Source of the DNA: Voacanga thouarsii
Taxonomy: Eukaryota; Streptophyta; Magnoliopsida; Gentianales; Apocynaceae
Direction of reading: 5' to 3'
Length of the DNA stretch: 64,000 nucleotides
Assembly: GCA_026120185.1 (NCBI GenBank)
Contig: JANUWF010002024.1
Span: forward strand, 1,178,001 to 1,242,000
The notes below the pieces were generated by a model. The model was not told the origin of the DNA and did not search any database. It saw nothing but the letters and a program-made list of their open reading frames with translations. Positions 12,701 through 23,639 of the stretch are shown in pieces (position 1 is the stretch's first letter; every line of letters starts with the position of its first letter). The position numbers and the translations under genes were made by a program.

Positions 12701-14157
12701 TTCATATCCACAAACAGTGCACAATGGTAATGAAGAAGTTAATATACCTTAGACCAAATGAATTGAAATGAACATTCAGGGAAGCAGGACCTTTACAGGT
12801 TGACATATATGCATGAGAGAAGAAGGAAAAAGAAGTGCTTGGTTATAGGGGCAAATTTCTGAAGGTGAAGACCCAAGCGAAAATGTGTTGAAAACCCAAG
12901 TGAAAGGTTTAAAAAGACTATTTAATTTTGACAATCAAACTCTATTTTTTTACCAAAGCATCAACCTAATGTTTTCTAATTACAAGAACATACATGTGGT
13001 AAGAGATCAAACTACATCACTTAACAATATCATACACTGGTTTTTTTTTAGGAATTGTATCAACCAATCATAAACAGATTGGGGACTTCTAAAGATAGGC
13101 ACCATAAAAGCTAACTAGAGAAGAAAAATATTAAGACGTTACTATAGCAAACCAGAACATTCTGTTAGTCTCAAACAGAATATTCTTGGGCAAAAACCAA
13201 ATTAAGTAGAGACAATGATGCAATGCCTAAAAAAAACAAATTAAATCTGTTTATTAGAGATGTAGCAAGATAGAGACAGTAGCCAACTCTAAATAATTGA
13301 TCTGCAGTTTCTTTACCAAATTAAAGTGCAAGCAAAAAGCTCTCGTGCTTAATCCTTTGAGGCAAACAATCAAGGACTCTGGGTAGCTATGATTCTTCAA
13401 TTGTAGGTGGTGTTATAGTTTATTAGATTCATTCAAACTTCTATGGAATAAACTACAATTTCAAAATTTAGTATAGCATGTCAAAATATATCATCTTTGC
13501 TTCTTCCCAAATAAAGAATCTTGTGATTACAAATATTCGTGGACAGAATCTAAATGAAAATTTGAAAATCTCCAGCACAAACAACTAAAATCTCCAGCAG
13601 AATCTATGTTGAAGACATTTGGACATAAAAATAAACAACAACCAAACTAGAACATTCTATTTGCCTCAAACATTATATTTTTGGCCAAGAACCAGATTAA
13701 GTAGAGACAGTGATTTCAGCATCATGAATACTAATAAAAATTAACCTCAAATAGCAGACTTCTTAAATTCATATTAAAGAAAGAAATAAATAAATAAATC
13801 TTTTGCACAGGCTTGAAACCAAATTAATATGAAGATTTTTGGGTTCTGCTTGAAACCAGTTTCTTCTTAAGTTCATATTTGGGCACTGCTGGTTATGTTA
13901 TTGAAGCTTGAAACCAGACTAATATGAGCATTTTTCACAAGTTAAAACTAGAATCAGGAAATTCAAGAAGAAATTCAAAGCAGCCATTGCAAAAATTCAA
14001 GAATAATTGCTAATGCATAAAGATAGTACTAGGGGAAAAAATATGCAACCACCCAAAAAGGAAAAAAACTAGTAGTAAATGAAATATTTCTCAAAAGTAA
14101 TTTCATTTACAAATATAAAAAATGCAAGCAATTTCTTTGTATGTATCTTTTTCGTAG
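9767..14157. other. CACTA internal region without recognisable genes
   Basis: This 4.4-kb stretch between the two CACTA pseudogenes is AT-rich. Short ORFs such as 10687-10929 (minus), 12188-12439 and 12885-13073 (plus) show no motif I recognise. A local repeat occupies 11700-11925. It may be a large intron or intergenic part of the En/Spm-like transcript, or hold an old nested insertion whose borders I cannot see. Confidence 0.5.
11700..11925. repeat. Degenerate short tandem repeat (ATTCAGTGCAGAATTAAA-like)
   Basis: Words such as ATTCAGTGCAGAATTAAA and AATTCAATGTAGCAAAATCA recur head to tail with substitutions across about 220 bp. The ORF over it (11599-11841) is a repeat artefact. Confidence 0.75.
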
Positions 14158-14884
14158 CTAATCTTCATCACTACACTCAAATAAACTCTCTTTAAATGAG
14201 GCATTACTTTTAGTGGTATCATCTTTGTCCAAAAGCAATCCATTCTCCTCAGATTCAACTCGAGAATCACTATTTACTTGCACAATCTCATCAATAGAGG
14301 CTTTTACAACAAGAGGGCAAGCCTCATTTTGTGGCATAACTACTTCAATGGCATGCATTTGATCCTCCTGGTAAGTAGGTTCGACTGCAAAATCATCTAT
14401 AGTTTTTCGTGCATGCCTTAATTTGACATACAACCCTTCACGCATCCTTATTCTTCTTTTTGCTAGGATAAGAGATATAGTCAACTTGATGAGCCTGTTG
14501 TGCTAGTACGAATGGATCATATTTAGGCCATTTTCTTTTTGAATTAATATTCACAAGCCGGTATTCATGATGCACCTTCATGCTTTGAGTACCATGAGAA
14601 TCATACCAATTACACTTAAATAGGACCACAAATTTATCCGGTACTCCTATGTATTCAAGCTGGACAATTTCTCTGAGCATGCCATAATAGTAATCATCAT
14701 CACTATTAGTGGGCCCTTTCACGCACACTCCACTATTCATGGTTGATTTTCCCCTTCCATGATCCACCGTGTGAAAGTTGTATCCATTTACAAAGTACAT
14801 AGGATACGTAATAATTGCACACCTAGAACCTCTTGCTATATCTTTGATATTATTGTCTTTGACATTGTTCAATGGGTCTTCAAC

Positions 14885-14976
14885 CTAATTTAAGCATAAA
14901 GCCATTTTATCAATTTGCTTTTACGTAGTTAATCATTAAACTTAATATTAAAGAATGGAAATAAAAAGAACATTAC
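14885..14976 (-). other. Intron in TNP2 pseudogene
   Basis: GTAATGTTC to TAAATTAG, 92 bp. Its removal joins FSNWLKNYIS to VEDPLNNVKD, the start of the DUF4216-containing open segment. Confidence 0.75.
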
Positions 14977-15082
14977 GCTTATATAATTTTTTAACCAATT
15001 TGAGAAATCTTTTTCAAATCTCAAATCTATGATGTGTCTTTGAATTTGAGGATGCTTAGATCTCAACTCCTTTTCAAAGATC

Positions 15083-15171
15083 CTAATGTAAAATATAAAG
15101 AAATAGTATAGATTATAAAATATTCATATAGTCAAATTTCATGGACCAGAATACAGTAAACAGTCACTTAC
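15083..15171 (-). other. Intron in TNP2 pseudogene
   Basis: GTAAGTGACTG to ACATTAG, 89 bp. Its removal joins the segment ending ELFPYRE to IFEKELRSKHP in frame. Confidence 0.75.
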
Positions 15172-15486
15172 TCTCTATAAGGAAACAACTCCTCATAATT
15201 CATTATCACATATCTATGGACGATATCAAAATCTTTATCTTCAATCCATGTTCATTTTTTTTCTCCACTAGGCCATCCTAGATATGTGAAAATTGAAAGA
15301 TTGGAAGAATTTGTTGGTAATTTACCACCGTCATCATTTCTCCCAACTCTCCTACTTCTCGTTTAAACATGGGACTCAAAATAATATGAGCAAAAATTGG
15401 AAACCTCTTCCACCAGATATGCATTGATAATAGAGCCTTCTACTCTTGCCTTATTCTTGGCCTTTTTCTTTAAATGGTGTAAGAAC

Positions 15487-15555
15487 CTAACCATAATGGT
15501 AAAAATTAGTACTCTCACGCATAAATTAGAACAAATTAAGAGAAAACAAGTATAC
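15487..15555 (-). other. Intron in TNP2 pseudogene
   Basis: GTATACTTG to GGTTAG on the minus strand. Removing 69 bp joins YPFER to the LKKKAKNKARVEGS segment, which is contiguous in the DUF4218 family. Confidence 0.8.
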
Positions 15556-17838
15556 CTCTCAAAAGGGTACATCCACCAATATTGTACTGGACCACCTACT
15601 CTTGCTTCATAAGGTAGGTGAATTGGAAGATGCTCTATTGAATAAAAAAAACCCGGTGGAAATATCCGCTCAAGTTTACAAAGAATAACTGGAATGTTCT
15701 TTTCCAAATACGCAACATGTGACTCTTGTAATGACGAAGATGTAATTTCTTTGAAGAACAAAGATAACTCAGTTAGAGCCTTCCATACGTCTTCAGGTAA
15801 TAATTCTTGAAATACAATTGAAAGTAATCTTTGCATAAAAACATGACAATCATGACTTTTCATTCCATGCAACTTACTTTCCTTTATATCAACACATCTA
15901 AACAAATTGGATACATAGCCATCTGGAAACTTCAAGTTTTTAATCCAATCTAGCAAAATTCGCTTACCATCCTTGTCTAATGTGTAAGACGTAAATGGCT
16001 TCTTGGAATTACCATCTTTCAACTCCAATTCTTTACGTTTGCAATATTCATTCAAATCTTTCCATACATTCACATTATCTTTTGTTTTTCCCTTAACATC
16101 CATCACCGTGTTGAACACATTATCGAAATAATTTGTTATTATGTGCATAACATTTAAATTATGCCTTATTAGCAGCGTTTTCTAATAAGGTAATTCCCAA
16201 AAAATACTCTGCTTTGTCCAGTTGTGTGTATGCCCAAAACCCTCTCCAGTTTGTGTACCCCCAGTTGGCACAACTTTTGGCATTACTTTAACCTATTCCC
16301 ATATTTCCTCGCTAGTCAACCGCGGGGGTGGAGGTGAATTCTCAATATGATTTTTAAAGAAGGCATTTTTATTTCTCCTAAATAAATGATCACTTGGAAG
16401 GAATTGGTGATGACAATCAAATAAAGAAGTTTTTCTCCCATGCTTTAGTGTAAATGACTTAGTTTTCTCTAAACAATAAGGGCAAGATAATTTTCCATCT
16501 GTGCTCCATCCTGACAACATACCATAAGCTGGAAAATCATTAATGGTCCACATCAAAGCTGCTTTTAACGTAAAATTCTGCTTAATTGACACATCATAAG
16601 TCTGCACACCTGCTTTCCAACGCTGTTGCAATTCCTCTATCAATGGTTGCAAAAAAACATCAATTTTCTTTTTAGAATTGTAAGGACCTGGTATCAAACA
16701 AGTTAAGAACATGTAAGGGGTCTTCATACACATCCAAGGTAGTAAGTTGTACAGAGTGATAATAACTGGCCAACTTGAATATTGCTTTCCAGATTGTCCA
16801 TAAGGTGTAAACCCATCAGTATAAAGACCTAATCTTACATTTCTTGATTCATTAGCAAACGATGGATAAACTTGGATCAAGTGCCTCCATGCTTCTCCAT
16901 CAGATGGATGAATGATTTTCCTAGGTTCTAATTGCACATGTTCATTGTGCCACCTCATGTGCTTCACATTTGCCGTAGATGCATACAATCTTTGAAGTCT
17001 TGGAGTTAGAGGAAGATAATGCATCTTGGCATATAGAACATCATAACGTTTTTTGGCATGTTTTGGTTTGTACCTAGGACTTCCACAAAATTAACATTGC
17101 ATCAAATTCACATCTTCTTTTCAATATAACATACATCCATTTACACAACAATGAAATTCTTTCACAGGCAAACCCAAACCTTTAACCATCTTTTTCGTGC
17201 TATAGAAGTCCATAGACATATTATTCCCCCTTGGCAAGCATTCATTTATGAAAGAAGCTACTACATCAAAGCATCCATCAGACATATTATAGTCAGCCTT
17301 AATGCTCAGCAATCTCCCAACCACTGATAATACTGATTGTTTAGTACAACCAGGCCACAACGACTTATCTGCAGCATCAAGCACATCAAAGAACTGTTTT
17401 ACTGTAGGATTTGGTGGTTCCTCAGTGCTTCCAGTTGACTGTGATTCTTTAGATTGTGGCATTATAGAAGGGCCAATAGCATCCCACACCATTTCTGTAT
17501 ATTGGTTTCTTGGTTTCCCATCATTACTTGCCATGAATATTGGATCATTTACACCTACTCCTTCTGACTGTGTGTTTAAAGTTTCACCGTGTGATGTCCA
17601 AATATAATAATCAGGCACGAAACCTCGCTGAAGCAGATGAAGTTCAACTTCATCAGTTGTGGCATATCGCAAATTTCTACATTTGCAACAAGGACATCTA
17701 ATTGTTCCCCCCCTGTTTGAATGTATCTTGCTGGCAAGCAAAAGCACGGAATGTTTGTAGCCCCTCGCGAAACCTTCACACTATACCTTTACGACCTGGG
17801 TTAAATCTATCATACATCCAACTACGATCCTCTCTCAT

Positions 17839-19377
17839 GTTTAATTAATAATCTAGAAAAAAAAAAAGGAAAACTATCTCTATTAAGTTCACTAACATTT
17901 TCAATCTAGTGTATAAAAATTATTAGTTTATTTACATGTAGAAGTTGAAAAAAGAATGCATTGAGGAATATATAGCACAAATAGATTGAAAGTTTAAACA
18001 AAAAACAGATAGAAATTGAGAAAAAGGTAGAAATTGAACTTTCTGTTCTTTCCAACTTGTGATGGAATTGCTAACAAGGATAGCTCTTTCATGGCCACAT
18101 ACTTTTTGAGTTTTCTATTCACAATTTGAGAGTTGGGATCAGATGTTATTAGGGAGGCTATCTTTAGATTTTTATTTGGGATGACCAAAATTTGGTAAAA
18201 TAGAATCTTATGGAATATTCTCTATGCTAATAGGTAACACTATTATTTACAACATTCTTGTCCAATAAACTTTTTAACCTTTCTTCATGTAAATTGTCTC
18301 ATTTTCTTCACTAATATTCTCTATGCTAATAAGTAACACTTTCTTCATGAAAATTTTTATAAGTTAAATTCATCAATGCATGATTTGCTCATTCCATGTT
18401 ATAGCTTTGTCTCATATTAGAGAATATTTCAGAATATACATAATGAGAATGTCAACTTACAGTAATTTTTTTTCGTCATGTGTAATTACGCCTCCCCTAT
18501 TGAGAAGGGTCATGGTGTGGTTAAGAGATATGGGAGTGCTGGTAGGATTCATGTGGTGCCAATGCACGCAGGTTTGGCTGAAATTTTCTTACTATAATAT
18601 CTTTTGATGCTAATTTTTTTTAGGCATTTACAGTTTATTTGTGTTTCCTTAGATTTTGTATGACATATATATTGGATTTTATCTGGTGATGTATTTGCTA
18701 ATTTATTGGTGGACAGTGACGGTCTATTCTTTAGTTAACTTCACTAATAGATTGCAAGCTAAAGAAATGAATCATGGTTATCAGATTCTGAAGTCGCAAG
18801 TACTTATACTTTGTAAGGTTTTAATAGCTTTAAAGAGGAATTTGTTGGTTATCAGAGACTCCAGGCTTGTATGTACTTGCATTTCTGAGAATATTTATCA
18901 TGCTTCCTCCTGTTTTAGTAGTTTAAGGATTGCAATTTCCACAGTAGTGGTGGAATTTTGCTACTTTGTATGCCTATCAGTAAAGATTAAGCATAAGTTA
19001 TATAGGATCTCCTCTTTTTAAATATGAAGATAGATGAAACCATCCAGAATCAGCATGTAACATTCCAAGAAATTAAATAACTATGTGTCAACCAAAGTGT
19101 ATCAAGGGAACCATGTCCAAGTTAATGTAAAAAACTGAACTCCCATATATTCTTTTTGCTAGGTTTCTACCCTAAGAAAGGTGCACTGAACTCCCATACC
19201 TAATCAAATCCTTATTCCATTTTAGATTGTTTCATTGCTAGTAATTAATGCATTAGATCTTTGATCACAGTAAATCATCATATAATATGCATTTTGGTTT
19301 TTCCAACTTACTGCTGCAATATATATATAATTTTCATTTACTACCAATATAATTATGTAATCGCAAATGCATTTTTA
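17839..19377. other. CACTA region upstream of TNP2, no recognisable gene
   Basis: This holds the presumed promoter and 5' untranslated region of the minus-strand CACTA transcript. Plus-strand ORFs at 18380-18607 and 18656-19021 show no domain, run against the element's orientation and have atypical composition; I treat them as chance. Nothing else is visible. Confidence 0.5.
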
Positions 19378-20425
19378 CTTTCCTACCAAAATAGCATTGG
19401 TTGGAAATAATTTATTATTTTCCTACCACATCTCAATTTGGTAGGAAAGTTTTTACTATTGTTCCTACCCATAAACTTTTGGATGGAAATGTAGCTATAT
19501 TTTCCTACCAAAATTGTATTGATAGGAAATAATTTATTATTTTCCTACCACATTGAGATTCGGTAGGAAAGTTTTTATTAATGTTTCTACCCATAAATGC
19601 ATGGATGGAAATGTAGATATGCTTTCCTACCAAAATATAAGTTGGATAGAAATGTAATTATATTTTCCTATCAAAATAATATTGGTTGGAAACAATTTAT
19701 TAGTTTCCTACCAAATCTCAATTTGGTAGGAACGTTTTTACTACTATTCCTACCCATAAACGTTTGGATGGAAATGTAGCTACGTATTCCTACCAACATA
19801 TAAGTTGGACGAAAATGTAGCAATATTTTCCTACCAAAACAACATTGATTGGAAACAATTTATTAATTTCCTACCACATCTCAATTTGGTAGGAACGTTT
19901 TTATAACTATTCCTACCCATAAACGTTTGGATGGAATTGTAGCTATATTTTCCTACCAACGTATAAGTTGGATGGAAATGTAGCTATATTTTCCTACCAA
20001 AATAGCATTGGTTAGAAATAATTTATTATTTTCGTATCAAATCTCAATTTGGTAGGAAATATTCTACTACTGTTCCTACCTATAAATGTTTAGACAGAAA
20101 TATAGCTATGTTTCCTACCAACAAGTACGATGGAAGGAAACTATAACTATATTTTCCTACCAACATGTACTTTGGACGAAAATGTCACTAATTTTCCTAC
20201 CAAAATGTATGTTGTTGGGAATTGGATAGAAATATAACTAAAGTTTCCTACCAATATGTATGTTGGATAGAAATGTACCTATATTTTCCTACCAACATGT
20301 ATGGTGGATGGAAATTTCCAACTGCATTTCCTACCAAATTTAGTGTGGTTGGGAACTTCCTACCAACAACTTCGTTGGTCAGAAATGGGTAGCTGATTTG
20401 CTACCATTTAGCTTTGGTAGGAAAT
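19378..20425. repeat. CACTA subterminal repeat block, right
   Basis: The same TTTCCTACCAAA/TTTGGTAGGAA words as at the left end recur here within a larger unit that contains CATAAACGTTTGGATGG and ATAATTTATTATTTTCCTAC. Unit spacing is roughly 120-165 bp (landmarks near 19470, 19592, 19756, 19918, 20083). The small ORF at 19597-19779 is an artefact. Confidence 0.85.
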
Positions 20426-20429
20426 AGCC

Positions 20430-20447
20430 TGTTTTGTTGTAGTGTAA
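20430..20447. repeat. CACTA terminal inverted repeat, right, with TAA duplication
   Basis: TGTTTTGTTGTAGTG ends at 20444, followed by TAA at 20445-20447 that matches 6371-6373. Confidence 0.9.
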
Positions 20448-20856
20448 TAGTTTGGGTTTCTTTTAAATAGTATTTTTAGAAACTACTATTACAGGTTATG
20501 TTCTACGTATTCAAAATACACTCATACTATGAAGTGAGTGGACTACTCACTGGCTAAAGGTAAGCCATTCCTCATTTATAATTCATAACATAATAACATA
20601 TACATGATGAGATTTCTATTCTCATCAATCAGTTAAGAATAAACTTTTATGTGTTAAGTAACCCGTGATACATACCTTACTGTGAAAGACCACCATTTAG
20701 ATGGATCACTTACTTAAACACAATGGGTCCTTTCCAAATGAAAATCGTGCACAATTAAAATGTAAATTCACAAACAAAATTTGAGAATAAATTTTTTTAT
20801 TAATAAATTTGATAATCATATTAGATAAATTAGTTTAGATGGCATATATTCAAACA
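20445..20856 (-). repeat. Copia B 5' LTR, upstream part (right of CACTA)
   Basis: On the minus strand the LTR starts TGTTTGAATATATGCC at 20856 and continues to the CACTA insertion. The last 136 bases match the 3' LTR piece at 1-136. The sequence around 20460-20570 matches 61200-61320 reverse-complemented. Confidence 0.9.
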
Positions 20857-21562
20857 GTCCTAAAACACATGATGAAGTTGAGTACATAAAATGCATTCCT
20901 TATGTATCAATTGTAGGAAGTCTCATATATGTGATACTTTATACTCATCCAAACATTTATTATGTTGTTGAAATGATCAGTAGATATCAGTCAAATCCAG
21001 GACCGAAACACTGGACAGCAATAAAGCATATACTCAAGTATCTTCCTAGAACTCGAGGATATATGCTAGTTTACTCGACTCCAATTACACTGATTCTAAT
21101 TTTCAATCTGATGGGGATTTTTGCAAGTCCATTTATAACTCTGTATTCACCTTAGGTGGTGGTGCAGTTGTGCGAAAGAGTATGAAACAGTCTTATATTG
21201 CTGACTCTACTATGGAAGTTGAGTATGTAGTAGCTTGTGAGGCAACTAAAGACGCAATATTGTTGAAGAAGTTCTTGATAGAACTTGAGGTAGTTCCTTC
21301 TACATCTCAAGCTATTAATTTGTATTGTGACAATAGTAGTGTAGTGGCAAATGCAAAAGAACCACGCAGCCATCAGCGTGGTAAACACATTAAATGAAAA
21401 TATCACCTACTGAGAGAGATTGTTTAACGTGGAGATATAGCAGTATACAAGATTTCTTCTACTGAAAATCTTGTTGATTCTTTTACTAAAAGTTTACTTG
21501 TAACAGTTTTGGAAAGTCATATCGAAAGTATGTGTATTTTGACTTGTCCCATTTACTCTAGG
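20857..21562 (+). pseudogene. Copia A1 RT C-terminus and RNase H remnant
   Basis: Motifs in order: IPYVSIVGSLIYVILYTHPN and SRYQSNPGPKHWTAIKHILK (the RT-RNase H connection), then after a small deletion the RNase H segment with YIADSTMEVEYVVACEATKD, LYCDNSSVVANAKEPRSHQR and the tail TENLVDSFTKSL. Frame breaks lie near 21090 and 21396. RNase H removes the RNA strand of the RNA-DNA hybrid during element replication. The closest relative in the window is copia A2 at 57325-57688 and 60244-60603. Confidence 0.85.
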
Positions 21563-22694
21563 ATAAGTGTTTATTTATTAAACATAGAAAGACTTGATTT
21601 ATAATTTAATTCGAAATAAATTATTTACAATCTAAAATAAATTTAGGTAATTTATTTTATTGAGATCGTCTTGATTTTATTGAAACTTGTCTTTGACTTT
21701 GGTTATAAAATTAAGGATATATTTTGATATATTAGATAGGATCATCAATATTAAGTTTGTGGAATGGACCATACAAATTAAACATTATATGATTGTCGTA
21801 TATAATGCATTAATTTTGAGCAAATAATAATCTATAGTTACTAATTTGAAGTTCTTTAAGTTACCACTGAATGAGATTAATTTAATAATTAATATCGCGA
21901 TATTTTAAAAATTAAAGTGAAATAAATATGAAATAATTATTCTGTAATATAGAATCCGTCACCTTTAACAGACAAGATTATTTCTTCATGAGTTCTTCTA
22001 AGGGATAATTAAATTTGAGCTCAGTGATTCAATATTGTCTATTGAATTTAATTTGTAAGTGTGACATAATCATATGGTACTGTCAAATTGAAAATGAAAA
22101 TTGAGAATTTGAATGAGGGGCACTTTGGTCATATTACCTCATTCAAAGTATTATGTTAATCGACGGGGATAATTTGTTAGATCAATCAATCCTAGGATGA
22201 CATTATTGACTCTAATAATTTCAATTAGTCTAAGAGTGCAATTACATTCTTTTAGTAGAAAGAAATGTAATTAATAAATTATTTTCGGTCACAAAATAAT
22301 TTATTATAATTTAGTTTAATTGTATCCCGTCTGGTTCCTTCAACGGCTCCTAATTATGGGACAATAATAAATTATAAGTATTTATAATTTATTAATAAAA
22401 AATTACAAGAAACAAAAATCGTATTTGAGATAAAATATTATAAGTTAAGATAGTTGTATCCAACTATACTTGTCTTATTCTATCAGGATTCGTATTTGAT
22501 CAATCAATCCTAGGATGACATTATTGACCCTAATAATTTCAATTAGTTTAAGAGTGCAATTACATTCTTTTAGTAGAAAGAAATGTAATTATTGTCTTCA
22601 TATGTCAATTATTTCGTAAGGATGACATTCATTTTTCACGTACTCATAAGGTTTAATCTAATTGACATATAGATATATCAATCATATTCCTAAC
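21563..22694 (+). repeat. Copia A1 3' LTR (start deleted)
   Basis: The segment 21563-21735 matches 60745-60920 of A2's 3' LTR, and 22180-22694 matches the A2 5' LTR at 49795-50453. The first ~120 bp are missing: the break joins at the shared word AAGT. The LTR ends in CA at 22694. A ~95-bp segment occurs twice (22180-22275 and 22498-22592). Confidence 0.8.
22180..22592 (+). repeat. Spaced direct duplication inside the A1 LTR
   Basis: GATCAATCAATCCTAGGATG through the stretch ending AAAGAAATGTAATTA is present at 22180-22275 and again at 22498-22592, offset 318 bp. The copies differ by a couple of transitions. A2's 5' LTR shows it once, so A1 gained it. Confidence 0.85.
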
Positions 22695-22939
22695 AAAATG
22701 TTAGTGTAAATAATGCCAGATTCAACTGCACAAAGGGTGTTTAAGTGGAAGAAAAGGACCATTTCCCCCCATCTGCTGGTCTATGCTCTAGCACGACTTT
22801 AAATCCGGTTACGAGGTGGTAATACCGAGTCCTCTTTTTTCTTTCACTTTTTTCCCCCAATCTGCCGGAGGTATTTATAATTCCATTACAGTATCATATG
22901 AGTTTAACATGAAGGACTATCTTTGCGATTATATCTGAT

Positions 22940-23620
22940 ATTTGAGACTCCTTTTTAATCTAATCTAACAAAATCAACCCTCTAATGGGAGTAGGCAAAG
23001 AATGCATGGATGGAAAGACATAACAGGATTGAGTTTCACGCGCATAATTCACTAAAGCATCTGCTACTGAATTTGCCTCCCTGTAAACGTGTATTAAAGC
23101 GTAATATCCTCGGCCAATCAGAAAATATCTGAAAGAACCAAATGAAGTCTCCATGCGGTGCCAATTTGCTTCTTCAAAATGGAATTAATGACTAAGGAAT
23201 CAGATTACACAAGAAATTCATTGAATCTCAGAGCTGATGAAAACTTAATTCCTCCAAAAATCGCATGTGCTTCTGAAAAATAGTTGGTAGAATTCTGCAC
23301 CAAGTATACACAGGACAGCCGTAATGAAGAATCCATAGCCCGCTCACAATGTCCCTGCTGCAGCAAAAACTCATAGGTTTCCTCAAGTTGCACCCTCAAC
23401 ACAGCACAATTTGGCTTCCATACAACTACTTGGAGTGTTGAAGTGGAAGTCATACCCGCAGCCCCGCTCATGAAGACTCCGTGCCTTTGCAGTGTCGTTG
23501 AACACATCCAAGAATTGATTCTTCAAAGCTTGGAAGCTAGTTGATGCGCCTTGATGATGAAAGGGCATCGAGCCAAGAATGTTCATTCGTCTGATTAGCT
23601 TCCCTGTCCACAAGAAGTCC
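22940..23620 (-). pseudogene. LINE RT C-terminal end and RNase H tail
   Basis: FLWTGKLIRRMN near 23610 resembles the end of plant LINE reverse transcriptases. Further down come AMDSSLRLSCVYLVQNS, then SEAHAIFGGIKFSSALRFN, and finally YREANSVADALVNYARETQ near 23100-23040. This is the order seen in plant LINE RNase H domains: the Glu-containing EA-A segment, then the terminal H-(V/I)-x-REAN-x-AD motif. Frames shift several times. It is not a free host gene because it lies collinear with and on the same strand as the LINE endonuclease and ORF1. Confidence 0.7.
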
Positions 23621-23639
23621 TGAAGAGAATGCTATCGCT

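Larger units (their letters stand above)
14158..17838 (-). pseudogene. TNP2-type CACTA transposase, degenerate, with introns
   Basis: Domains in order down the minus strand: the N-terminus MYDRFNPGRKG just below 17838; the transposase-associated zinc domain (IRCPCCKCRN, then DEVELHLLQRGFVPDYYIWT) at about 17710-17590; the Transposase_21/tnp2 core (VRLGLYTDGFTPYGQSGKQY, WPVIITLYNLLPWMC, LMWTINDFPAYGMLSGWST, CPYC) at 17024-16293; DUF4218 (LPEDVWKALTELSLFF, IFPPGFFYSIEHLPIHLPYE, VQYWWMYPFER) at about 15850-15556; and DUF4216 (VVLFKCNWYD) at 14680-14500. Three small GT-AG introns preserve the frame: 15487-15555, 15083-15171 and 14885-14976. At least six stops interrupt the reading (17121, ~17090, ~16300, ~16184, 15363, 14438), and single-base shifts lie near 17750 and 14410. 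The family cuts and joins CACTA ends in the nucleus. Confidence 0.9.
6374..20444 (-). mobile_element. CACTA (En/Spm) DNA transposon, 14.07 kb
   Basis: The ends are CACTACAAGAAATCA at left and, reverse-complemented, CACTACAACAAAACA at right. They are flanked by TAA on both sides and sit inside the LTR of copia B. Joining the flanks gives the uninterrupted LTR sequence seen at 61261-61345, where a single TTA lies at 61320-61322. Inside are two blocks of palindromic subterminal repeats (6402-7290 and 19378-20425) and two minus-strand pseudogenes, TNP2 transposase (14158-17838) and TNPA-like (7525-9766). The element is therefore oriented right to left, with the transposase proximal to its 5' end as in En/Spm. 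Stops in both genes make this copy non-autonomous, though its ends look usable in trans. Confidence 0.93.
1..20856 (-). mobile_element. Ty1/copia retrotransposon B, minus strand, nested
   Basis: This copia element runs right to left. Its 3' LTR is at 1-136 (cut by the window edge), followed by the polypurine tract, degenerate pol and gag, a ~1.7-kb leader, the primer site at 4960-4974, and a 5' LTR at 4975-6373 plus 20445-20856 that is split by a 14-kb CACTA transposon. Removing the CACTA and its 3-bp duplication gives a 5' LTR of about 1.81 kb. The LTR starts TGTT(T/G)GAATATATGCC and ends in CA. The same LTR recurs in plus orientation at 60927-64000 and as a diverged minus-strand solo copy at 57689-60243. 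B inserted into copia A1: the right flank GTCCT at 20857 lies inside A1 pol. The left flank is outside the window. Confidence 0.9.
20857..22694 (+). mobile_element. Ty1/copia A1, 3' fragment
   Basis: This is the end of a plus-strand copia whose left part was displaced by copia B. It keeps the RT/RNase H junction through RNase H, then a 3' LTR ending CATATTCCTAACA at 22694. It is collinear with copia A2 at 57325-60926. A1 has a 138-bp deletion at the LTR start and a duplicated ~95-bp segment within the LTR. Confidence 0.85.

Noticed and set aside
17302..17607. 101-codon plus-strand ORF
   Set aside because: It is an antisense shadow of the TNP2 zinc-domain exon.
18656..19021. 121-codon plus-strand ORF upstream of TNP2
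   Set aside because: No domain, Cys/Tyr/Phe-rich translation typical of AT-rich noncoding DNA, and opposite to the element's direction.
22960..23154. Host RNase H-like gene
   Set aside because: It is collinear with LINE endonuclease and ORF1 on the same strand and matches the RNase H tail known in plant LINEs.
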